The notes below the pieces were generated by a model. It saw only the letters and a list, made by a program, of their open reading frames with translations, did not search any database and was not told where the DNA came from. From Sphaerolaimus hirsutus (lineage: Eukaryota > Nematoda > Chromadorea > Monhysterida > Sphaerolaimidae), in NCBI GenBank assembly GCA_964036195.1, contig OZ038454.1, positions 8,680,001 to 8,744,000 on the forward strand: a DNA stretch of 64,000 nucleotides. Direction: 5' to 3'. The position numbers and the translations under genes are program-made. Of the stretch, positions 59,101 to 64,000 are shown piece after piece; position 1 is the first letter of the stretch, and each line of letters starts with the position of its first letter.

Positions 59101-62100
59101 CGAGGATATACGGTATATACCAAATGCTCACCAGCCAACTGGGTTGACAATAGACAGTGCATTATACCCAACATCACAGTTACAAATATTTATTCTTGCT
59201 TTATATCCCACTTTTCGAACATTTTGATTTTTTCCAAACATCCATCCACCCTCAACACCCCCCCCACCCACCCGGTCTCCACTCGATGACCTGCTGCCTA
59301 TCCCCGGGCACTTTGCTGGGCGACCCGGTAGTCACGGTGGCGGCGGCGCGCTGCAAGTGCTGCCGGCGGCGGCGCAGCGTCGCCTCGTCGGGCACAACCA
59401 AGTTCTCTAGGCCGGCCCGCGCCGCGCGCAACTGCAGTTGTAATAGGGGGTGACACATTGGGAGGTTGAAAATGTGGGAGGTGGTGATTAGGACATTCTG
59501 CGTGCCGGATTCGGAAAGGTAGGGGACAAGCGCCGTGTGAGGTGTGGTGTACTTTGATTAGAATGAGACTGAAAATTTTCTGTTAGAAACATGTTGGAAA
59601 TTTTGGTTCGAAGAGTGGCCGGAATAACGGCATAATGGCGTCACACACACACTGTGTGTCAACTGGTTTCGGTGTCAACTCGATTTTAGCTCAATGTAGG
59701 TCGCAGAACAATTTTCAAGTGCCGAAAGCAATCAATATTTACATGTACTTTGGAACATGGTTTCGGAACCCATCAATTGCAATCTTGCTCTTGATGAAAA
59801 CCATTGAACCCAGTTGACATCCAAAAAAAACATTATCAACTGGGACAACTGGTTTTCCCTAAAATCTAGTTGACAGGATGCGAATCCATGTTCAAATGCA
59901 TATTACACTGTTGTTTTCATTCGACATCGCCGCATGTGCACCTGAGAATTATCCTGCAACATTAATCGAGTTCACACCAAAACCAGTTGACATCCAGTGT
60001 GTTTGTTAACCGGGCAGCGTGCGAGTTGAGCTAATCAAATTCGTAATAGGACAAAAATGGTCGCACATAAATATTTACCTACCATAAATCCACATAAAAA
60101 AATGACCTCCTCAACCAAAAGGCTGACACATTCATACCAAACCTGGTGATCAGCGGCAAGTAGGAGACAACGGGTCAAATGGACAACTTCCTCTGGGCGA
60201 CTACCGGCCACAATGTAGGAACCATGGCCGCGCAATAGGATTACCTAGATGCGATTAATAGTCACACTTTCATATTCATTCTCCTGGTTACATGTGGTCG
60301 AACGAGGAGAAAGGAATTTTTACAGATCATTAGCAAACGTGTTGCCTCTCAAAATGGCTGAAAAACGGCGGCTGGAGCGAAACAATTTTGCGAAATTGCG
60401 AGTGCGAGTGAACATGCAGACATGCAAGGCCAATTTAACACATAGCCTCAACCAGCAGGCTGTGCCTGTAGCCATGTCAACCCGCTAGTCATGTAAACCT
60501 GCCAGTCATGTATTTTAGGGGTATTAGCATGGCACAGCGGGATTGACAGCAACGGGTTTACATGATCAGTAGAGTACATAGCGCGGGTCGCAATGCATGT
60601 GCACTCACATTGTTTGTGTCACTCTTTTGATGGTACCACTTGTATAAAAATTGGAAAAGCACAAATCAGTTGAGTTTTTCAATTTTTCTTGCAACAGTGC
60701 CATCAAAACATGATAAAAATATGAGTGCGCAAGCACTGCGGCCCACGCTTTGTAATCCACTAATCATGAAAACCCATTGCGGATAGTCCCTCGTGCCATG
60801 CTAATCTTCCCTAAAATACATGACTGGCGGGTCTACATGACTAGAGGGTTTACATGACTAGGAGACCTACGTCGACCAGCACGTGTCCACAGGTGGAATA
60901 GTCGTTTCAGCCAGTGTCAACTGCGGCAATGAAAAAAAGAAATGACGACCAGTGACTGGAATTCTAGATCTCCCCGCAGAATTCAGTGTCACGAAAAATT
61001 CAGACAAGACAATAACCACATTTATGAGCTTATTAACCGACGTTTTACGTGGAGAGACGACGTCTTTCCATACACATTGAATACATGAATGCGTTTGTTA
61101 GTGATCGCGTAAACGCAGGCTCACAGAAAGTGTGTGCAGCAGCAACGGAGGGGCACAAATATGCAATAATTTAGCCAATCAATAATGACCATGCAATACC
61201 GATTTAGCCACACAGGGGTTTACCAGGAGACAATTCTGAAAGAGGACAAGTGACGCGAAAAGTGTTAAGTGACAAGTAACATAATTGCTAAGTCCAGGGG
61301 GTTAGTGTAAGGAGGGAGGTTGGCTACAATGTCCAGACCCCCCACCCCGCCCCCCAAAAACTCCATGCTCAGCTCCCCCCCCCTATTTTTGGCAAATTTT
61401 CTCCCTTTTGCGCCTTCTAAAAACATTTATGAGTATATTGATCGCCCGCCAACCCCCCACCCACCCAAAAAAGTTCTAAGCTATTAATCTATCCCTCAGA
61501 AGGAGCGATTGATAACCATATGAACCCCCCGCAGTGGTCCAAATCTCCAAGCCCCCGCCTGAGTCATTGTACGAATAAATTTGCAATAAAGCAGTAAAGT
61601 GTCAAGTCAATTTCTAGACAAAAATACGCGTCACTTAGTATTCTCTCATCACAAATATCCTCTGGCAGAATTAACCCGGGCAGCGCGTAAGAAAAAAAAA
61701 ACGAAAAAAATAAACATTCAGCGGGCATGTACCAAACTCGCCTGCATTTCACAAGCGGCGACGAGTGAGTGCAAGCGGGAAAACGCGTCGGCTGGCCCGC
61801 TGCCAACCACCAGGGCGCCGTTCCCGTTGCGCACCAACAGCACCTGTTTTTGGGTTGTGACGAGAAATGTGACATTTGTATCATTCGATGGATTACCTTG
61901 GTGACAGCTCAAGTGGTGCGGTTCAGATTGATATTTATTCCGATGGTTATACAAAACAAAGACGATCGAGAAAGCCAAGTGTATTTTAGAATCACTTATT
62001 AATTGTTCCGATCCGCGCCACCGCGCCGCATTTTCGCACAGAAGCTACAACGGTAACAATACTTTCAACCACACAGAAGTGCCAACTTCCCCAGCCAAAG

Positions 62101-63374
62101 TCACGATGTCTCTCAACAAATTCATGCAAGCTAGCCAACTCAAAAATAGATGCACTTTTCGCAATGAGAATAGCGAGGTGCCGGGCGGCCGATACAAAAA
62201 CGGATCAAATAGCGTCGATCTGAATCGTATTTCACAAATTAAACGTGATTATATGATATCCAATTCCTTCCTCAACGTTGTGCGTGAAATCGGGCGGAAA
62301 ATCAGCCCAAAAAACCGACCTTATTTTCAGTTCCTAAGTGTGAAACGATAGAATCTATTTCTTCAGGGTCGGACAGGGTGGACACGCAGTCGTGGTAGCT
62401 GATGGGGCCGATGGTCAACGCCTCGTCGCACAGCGGCAATAAGCCGCATTTCATCACTGCCACCTGGAATGTATTTTAAAGCTTGAAATTATTGAAGTTA
62501 GGGTTGGATGGGAAAAATGTGTCCCCTGAACCACCCCCACCCCCCCCCCCCCAAATCGCCTGGCTATATAGCTATTTTGCCCCAGTTTTTGCTCAAAATC
62601 GCCAATTTACATGAATTTTTCACATTCTCACCGTAAAAACACTAGTTCGTGTGTCTTATTACCTATTTTCAATTAATTTGGTACTACTTGTGCCATGTTT
62701 TTAGTTAGCTATTTTTCGCCTATTTTTAACCATTTTCGCACTTTTTGAAAAAGCCATATATTGAACCTCCGCAACCCTCCCCCCTTTTCAGCTATCTAAC
62801 CCTCCGGAAACACGATTTACCATCTAGCCAACTCCCCTGAGGGTCAAAATCTGGAACACCCCTAGTCCAACTCTAAGACCCCTCAATCGCCCTTCCACAG
62901 GCGCCCGGCCCCCAACCCACCGCGCCCACCACCGGCGTCTGGCAGTGCAGCACGCAGTTCACGTCGTCCCTAGCGCGATAAATGGCCGCGTGCAGCCGGA
63001 GCGCGTGCGGCAGCGCCGCCATGCCCGTCGTTCCCGGGTCCAAAACGTCGCCGCCGTCGACTCCAGCAGACACCAGGGGGCAGTCCCAAATCCTGTAAAA
63101 TGCCCGGTAAAATGTGTAATGTCACGCTTGCCGTACGTTTGCCGTTTTACCGGGCATTTTACATGACTTTTGACACTTTGCGTGACATTTGACATTTTAC
63201 AGGGCATTTTACAAGGTCTGAGACTGGCACCAGCGACCCGGCCGTGATTTCGTGGTACAATAGCGCGGGCGGGTTTAATAGAAGATACTCGGATGGGGGG
63301 CTGGGCGACGCGGCCGGTGAAGATGGGTCGTCTACGGGAGTCGGGCCGGTTTGCTGGCTGCGGCGCACGCGCAG
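47093..63374 (-). CDS. Adducin (hts/ADD family), gene 3' portion; 5' exons beyond window
   Basis: Thirteen joined exons give 663 residues in one frame from the aldolase-like head to the MARCKS-like tail (using 61742-61843 and 48607-48680): 63374-62921 (minus an inserted 157 bp), 62463-62320, 61843-61742, 59431-59272, 58562-58348, 57536-57408, 54446-54411, 53623-53480, 53080-52895, 52508-52334, 51596-51348, 48680-48607, 47173-47093. Adducins cap actin barbed ends and recruit spectrin at the membrane skeleton. Diagnostic stretches are EYLLLNPPALLYHEITAGSL, RLHAAIYRARDDVNCVLH, MKCGLLPLCDEAL, RVRWLNSPNAYQKVE, TSAGPRSHVLEGV and KKKRGFFSFGKKKK. Extra phase-compatible exons suggest several isoforms. 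Confidence 0.9.
47260..48052. mobile_element. C-family hAT-like element C4 with internal tandem duplication
   Basis: Ends TAGGGTTCAAACGGGATTG and CCCGTTTGAACCCTA; exact duplication GTTAGGGG (47252-47259, 48053-48060). Long GGGATC arrays at both sides. Lies 86 bases inside the last adducin intron. Confidence 0.9.
47461..47840. repeat. Two 190-bp tandem copies within C4
   Basis: ATTTTTCCGGGATCGGGATT starts at 47461 and again at 47651; the copies are almost identical, and the same words restart at 47841. Recent duplication or an assembly repeat. Confidence 0.9.
48607..48680 (-). CDS. Adducin tail exon
   Basis: 74 bases, acceptor ATCCTTCAG, donor GAG|GTGATC. TAATMGAGGQAPPAVERSAA then SDDE, an acidic lead-in to the basic tail. 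Phases fit its neighbours exactly. Confidence 0.7.
49321..49373 (-). CDS. Candidate alternative cassette exon of adducin
   Basis: 53 bases, acceptor GCAACTCAG, donor AAG|GTCAAG. Phase 1 in, phase 0 out, the same as the exon at 48607-48680, so it could replace that exon. Encodes SSVGGFFRRSKSERHGK, basic with GFF as in the MARCKS-like exon. No family match known to me. Confidence 0.42.
49898..49992 (-). CDS. Candidate alternative terminal exon of adducin
   Basis: Acceptor TTTCGTAG, two bases completing a split codon, then YTTETTFEASRGALPVTRQV and QKQEQQPPQR ending TAG at 49900-49898. The start phase equals that needed after 52334 or after the polyglutamine exon. GC-rich island in AT-rich DNA. 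If real it gives a short isoform without the MARCKS-like tail, an isoform type known for Drosophila hts. Confidence 0.5.
50237..50440. mobile_element. L-family inverted-repeat element
   Basis: Ends CACACACTAGTTGACACA / GTCTCAACTAGTGTGTG; arms carry CTGTCAACTCAGATTCGG and GTCGCAGAGC. K2 abuts its right end. Confidence 0.65.
50442..50918. mobile_element. K-family hAT-like element K2
   Basis: Ends CAGGGGTCTTGTAGATTTGG and CCTACCAGACCCCTG; duplication GTGTGTGG / GTGTGTGA. Reverse orientation to K1, with the same modules (GGAGGGATAGA, CGCTAAAAATAGG, GATAGATAGCTGAGCGG). Confidence 0.75.
51348..51596 (-). CDS. Adducin tail exon, low complexity with polyglutamine
   Basis: 249 bases (or 261 if the GTGAGG donor after 51336 is used), acceptor CCCCTCAACTAG, phase 1 to 1. 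TVSLMQARRNHNAFADGTGA, an Ala/Thr/Pro/Gly-rich stretch, then FKQQQQQQPPQQHTI. Very GC-rich. Tail segments of adducin are poorly conserved, so this exon rests on phase, splice signals and position. Confidence 0.75.
51670..51897. repeat. L-like inverted repeat
   Basis: ACACACATTGGATGTCAAGT and CAGTTGACATTCAGTGTCTG with ATGTCAACTCGATTTTA / TAAAATCAAGTTGACAT arms. Related copy at about 59642-60005. Confidence 0.55.
52334..52508 (-). CDS. Adducin tail exon (YTPNPFAHETDEDIEKY)
   Basis: 175 bases, acceptor CGCCTCGCAG, donor GCGG|GTTGGT. VYKQLYTPNPFAHETDEDIE, KYMQQVRAK, then proline-rich PHDPSPPQPPPQEHRP. PNPF...TD.(E/D)(L/I)E.Y is conserved. The last base leaves phase 1, from which several downstream exons can be reached. 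Confidence 0.92.
52669..52797. mobile_element. L-family element, internally shortened
   Basis: CACACACTAATTGACACATG and CATGTGTCAACTAGTGTGTG ends; the interior lacks part of the left arm found at 50237-50440. Confidence 0.6.
52895..53080 (-). CDS. Adducin tail exon (TSAGPRSHVLEGV)
   Basis: 62 codons, acceptor ACTCCCCAG, donor CAG|GTGGGT. EARRIGVTSAGPRSHVLEGV then LDRNRVVMIGTASKGIIDRD, the D.K.AGPQSQLL..V / ASK.IIEK.Y block of the family. Confidence 0.93.
53252..53392. repeat. L-like repeat with CACACACT ends
   Basis: CACACACTATATGACAGCCG at left and TCGATTGTCAACCAGTGTGC at right, with TTTCAAAGCTGATAAAGC inside. A similar piece at 53930-54106 has CATTCAAAGCTGATAAATC and GATTGTCAACTAGTGTGCG. 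Confidence 0.45.
53480..53623 (-). CDS. Adducin tail exon
   Basis: 48 codons, acceptor ACTCGCAG, donor AAG|GTTCGA. WVSGEEASSPSHSTPVKITS, HQFAPVPAATDARINPKEFR and EKQRAIK, matching the (N)QFVPL.T.P.EV...R.KIRE region. Confidence 0.92.
54411..54446 (-). CDS. Adducin microexon
   Basis: 36 bases, acceptor GCGTTGCAG, consensus donor GTAAGT, phase 0 to 0. WIRKSHTMDEVN corresponds to the TWMKADEV segment of vertebrate adducins. Small enough to be missed by gene finders. Confidence 0.85.
54846..55072. mobile_element. J-family foldback element J6
   Basis: CAGGTGCCGGTTCCGTAAGT and CTTGCGGAACTGGCCCCAGG ends; arms of GTTAAGAGTTGAGT / ACTCAACTCTTAAC. Closest to J5. Confidence 0.75.
55073..55548. other. 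Adducin intron, no feature recognised
   Basis: AT-rich. Open frames at 55107 and 55376 (63 and 68 codons) have no recognisable domains or splice context. Confidence 0.35.
55549..56627. mobile_element. D-family element(s) split by B5
   Basis: Left end TACCGTATTTCCCCGAAATA and right end ATTCCGAAGAAATACGGTA, with C-runs and GAATAAACCCCC motifs between. B5 interrupts it at TTCCCAGC. It may be two adjacent D copies rather than one. Confidence 0.55.
55614..56269. mobile_element. B-family hAT-like element B5
   Basis: Ends TAGGGTTGGCCGAATT and TTCCAACCCTA; exact duplication TTCCCAGC (55606-55613, 56270-56277). Nearly identical to B2, suggesting recent activity. Confidence 0.9.
57057..57332. repeat. 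L-like inverted repeat
   Basis: CACACACACTAGTTGACATT at left and GATGTCAACTAGCGTGCG at right; ATCAAATGTCAGCTGGTTCC with GGGAACCAGTTGACATTTGG. Confidence 0.55.
57408..57536 (-). CDS. Adducin neck exon (RWLNSPNAYQKVE)
   Basis: 43 codons, acceptor TTTAATCAG, donor AAG|GTCAGT, phase 0 to 0. VAASRLLMLRREQERVRWLN then SPNAYQKVEFLETGTQ. RWLN(S/T)PN.Y.KV is the hallmark of the adducin neck. Confidence 0.95.
57849..58337. repeat. I-family element with K-like core
   Basis: GTTGTTAAAGCGTATCTACG at left and TACTTTTAACAACTCTG at right, with AAACGTA-rich arms; AAAGGCATAGATGAAAAAGG and GGGAGAAAAACG (K-like, reversed) inside. Confidence 0.6.
58348..58562 (-). CDS. Adducin exon (ELEWEAWMRVMDNAG)
   Basis: 215 bases, acceptor ATCTACAG, donor CAG|GTAGTT. 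ELEWEAWMRVMDNAGLRTGH aligns with the ELEFE.LMR.LDN.GYRTG block. The His/Ala-rich, then Asp-rich part (SGDIDYSDPDQ) is variable. An I-family element ends 11 bases into the following intron. Confidence 0.9.
58563..59271. other. Adducin intron; N-family repeat at 59045-59115
   Basis: GGGGGGAGTTATTCGAGTGG repeated, then CGAGGATATACGGTATATAC. 58770-58795 holds a G-run. Remainder AT-rich without signals. Confidence 0.4.
59272..59431 (-). CDS. Adducin head/neck exon
   Basis: 160 bases, acceptor ACAACTGCAG, donor CCGG|GTGGGT. LRAARAGLENLVVPDEATLR then arginine-rich RRRRQHLQRAA and QVIEWRP. Matches the adducin segment following the ACEIQ helix. Confidence 0.88.
59642..60005. repeat. L-like repeats, probably two partial copies
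   Basis: CACACACACTGTGTGTCAAC, GTCAACTCGATTTTAGCTCA and later AACCAGTTGACATCCAGTGT; an internal AGTTGACATCC at about 59812 suggests two units. Confidence 0.5.
60143..60244 (-). CDS. Adducin exon, mutually exclusive candidate B
   Basis: 34 codons, acceptor GCATCTAG, donor CAG|GTTTGG, phase 0 to 0. VILLRGHGSYIVAGSRPEEV then VHLTRCLLLAADHQ. Same length, phase and position as candidate A, but diverged, keeping RGHG and lacking the ACE motif. Including both would duplicate a head-domain segment. Confidence 0.83.
60474..60858. mobile_element. Inverted-repeat element, TTACATGACTAG ends
   Basis: GCTAGTCATGTAAACCTGCC and GGCGGGTCTACATGACTAG pair; GGGTATTAGCATGGCAC pairs with GTGCCATGCTAATCTTCC; the inner CAACGGGTTTACATGAT pairs with ATCATGAAAACCCATTG. 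Lies between the two alternative adducin exons. Related to 1921-2284. Confidence 0.6.
61293..61560. repeat. K-family copy between the alternative adducin exons
   Basis: CAGGGGGTTAGTGTAAGG start, C-runs, AAGCTATTAATCTATCCCTC and GGTCCAAATCTCCAAGCCCC end. No clean 8-bp duplication. Confidence 0.5.
61742..61843 (-). CDS. Adducin exon, mutually exclusive candidate A
   Basis: 34 codons, acceptor AAAAACAG, phase 0 to 0. VLLVRNGNGALVVGSGPADA then FSRLHSLVAACEMQ, close to the vertebrate segment VLILRNHG...VVACEIQ. The bases after the final CAG are GCGAGT, a plausible GC 5' splice site. A GTACAT donor nine bases later would add three codons in frame instead. Covers the same protein segment as 60143-60244. 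Confidence 0.85.
62320..62463 (-). CDS. Adducin head exon (MKCGLLP)
   Basis: 48 codons, acceptor CATTCCAG, donor AAG|GTCGGT, phase 0 to 0. VAVMKCGLLPLCDEALTIGP then YHDCVSTLSDPEE and TENK, aligning with the conserved AMKCGLLP segment of adducin heads. Confidence 0.92.
62500..62875. repeat. K-like element
   Basis: TAGGGTTGGATGG start, C-run, GGCTATATAGCTATTTTG, TTTTTGAAAAAGCCATATAT, CAGCTATCTAACCCTCCGGA, GAGGGTCAAAATCTGGAACA and CACCCCTAGTCCAAC end. It ends about 45 bases from the exon at 62921. Confidence 0.5.
62921..63374 (-). CDS. Adducin head exon, interrupted by mobile element
   Basis: Acceptor CCATCGCAG, donor GCG|GTGGGT. Codes LRVRRSQQTGPTPVDD, a Pro/Ser linker, EYLLLNPPALLYHEITAGSL, then DVLDPGTTG and RLHAAIYRARDDVNCVLH. 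A 157-bp insertion (63075-63231) splits codons between ITAGSLV and SAGVDGGD. Without it the exon is 297 bases, 99 codons, phase 0 to 0. As it stands the insertion shifts the frame. Confidence 0.85.
63075..63231. mobile_element. O-family element inside adducin coding exon
   Basis: 157 bp bounded by CAGGGGGCAGTCCCAAATCC and AGGTCTGAGACTGGCACC, the ends seen in copies near 15.2 and 46.8 kb. The centre is an inverted TGCCCGGTAAAA / TTTTACCGGGCA pair. A repeated CACCAG at both junctions is the only possible target duplication. Confidence 0.8.
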
Positions 63375-63604
63375 CTGCGATGGGGAGGCGATGTTTTTTG
63401 AGGTTTGAGAAAGGATTGGAGTGAATCGGGTAGCCCGACGCTTTTTTCGGGCAGCCCAATTCAGTGAATGGAATTTCCGACTTGGATTTGGTTCTGTTCT
63501 GATGCTGACTGCCACACATCAAAATTGAGCAGCATGTACATGAAAAAATTGTTTACAGTATCCAATTCTATTCAGATACTATAGAATATAAGATTTGGAT
63601 ACAC

Positions 63605-63700
63605 ATGAAACTTTACAGGGTCTTATACATGACATTTGACATTTAACAGGGTCTTTTACACGACACATGATATTTTACAGGGTCTAGAACCGCCCCTGGC
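63605..63700. repeat. O-family fragment
   Basis: TTTACAGGGTCTTATACATG, CATTTAACAGGGTCTTTTAC and TTTTACAGGGTCTAGAACCG: three successive O-type end motifs. Confidence 0.5.
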
Positions 63701-63702
63701 AG

Positions 63703-64000
63703 GGCCGTATCCAGGGGGGGGGCGGGGGGCTGCAGCCCCCCCCCCCTTCCCGGGGTGAGACCAGAAAGTGAACGGAAAATGTGACTTTTTAGGTGTCAGC
63801 GTAAAAAATTTTGCGCGCGAGCGCGCATATTTCACCCCACTACGGTATTATCATCATATTCGCTCCATGTGGCCGCAAATCATTCTAAATACACTCAATG
63901 TCGTGCTTTTTGCTGTTCTTGTATGTATATTTATATACATATACAGCGTTCCATGGCGCTGGCGCCAACGCCAATGGCGCCATTCCGCCACTGTGTAGCT
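63703..64000. mobile_element. H-family element, left part (runs off window)
   Basis: CAGGGCCGTATCCAGGGG, G-run, C-run, then TTTGCGCGCGAGCGCGCAT and GGCGCTGGCGCCAACGCC at the edge, matching the order of modules in the H element at 32619-34837. Confidence 0.55.

Noticed and set aside
60143-61843. Both 34-codon exons used in series
   Set aside because: They encode the same structural segment, and known adducins carry it once; kept as mutually exclusive.
63075-63231. O-family insert as an ordinary intron of adducin
   Set aside because: The only acceptor-like AG inside (TTTTACAG) leaves 18 bases before the exon, and each donor tried (GTGCCA, GTCTCA, GTAAAA) gives a frame shift.
1-64000. tRNA, rRNA, viral or retroelement genes
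   Set aside because: I found no cloverleaf with A and B boxes, no rRNA-like block, and no reverse transcriptase, integrase or capsid motifs in any frame.

Overview
The window looks like nuclear DNA of a multicellular animal. Three spliced minus-strand protein genes can be followed exon by exon with consistent reading phases, plus the first exons of a likely receptor gene. The exons are short and strikingly GC-rich against AT-rich surroundings, and the gene families (adducin, RNA polymerase III subunit RPC8, PARPBP/PARI) are eukaryotic. The absence of vertebrate-type repeats and the density of short terminal-inverted-repeat elements suggest an invertebrate, but I cannot name the phylum.

Layout. 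0.8-1.7 kb: two minus-strand exons of a putative rhodopsin-like GPCR running off the left edge. 1.7-35 kb: no convincing host exon; a thick deposit of non-autonomous DNA transposons, foldback elements and nested insertions. 35.3-39.3 kb: a seven-exon PARPBP (PARI)-like gene with a C-terminal PCNA-binding box. 40.2-43.4 kb: a four-exon POLR3H (RPC8) gene. 47.1-63.4 kb: most of an adducin (hts/ADD) gene whose 5' end lies beyond the right edge. All recognised genes are on the minus strand; their introns are largely transposon remnants, some ending only 11-25 bases from a splice site.

The genes have unrelated jobs: membrane-skeleton capping and spectrin-actin linkage (adducin), small-RNA transcription (RPC8), and restraint of recombination at replication forks (PARPBP). 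They are neighbours and nothing suggests an operon.

The strongest unusual signals are: (1) a suite of hAT-like elements, each family with its own subterminal simple-repeat array and many copies with exact 8-bp target duplications, nested up to three deep; (2) two 34-codon adducin exons encoding the same protein segment in identical phase, apparently mutually exclusive, one with a probable GC 5' splice site; (3) several phase-compatible alternative 3' exons of adducin; (4) a 157-bp mobile element inside an adducin coding exon that breaks the frame; (5) a 1.6-kb palindrome carrying the same foldback element at the same site in both arms. Family assignments rest on motif recognition and splice-phase bookkeeping, not on database searches.
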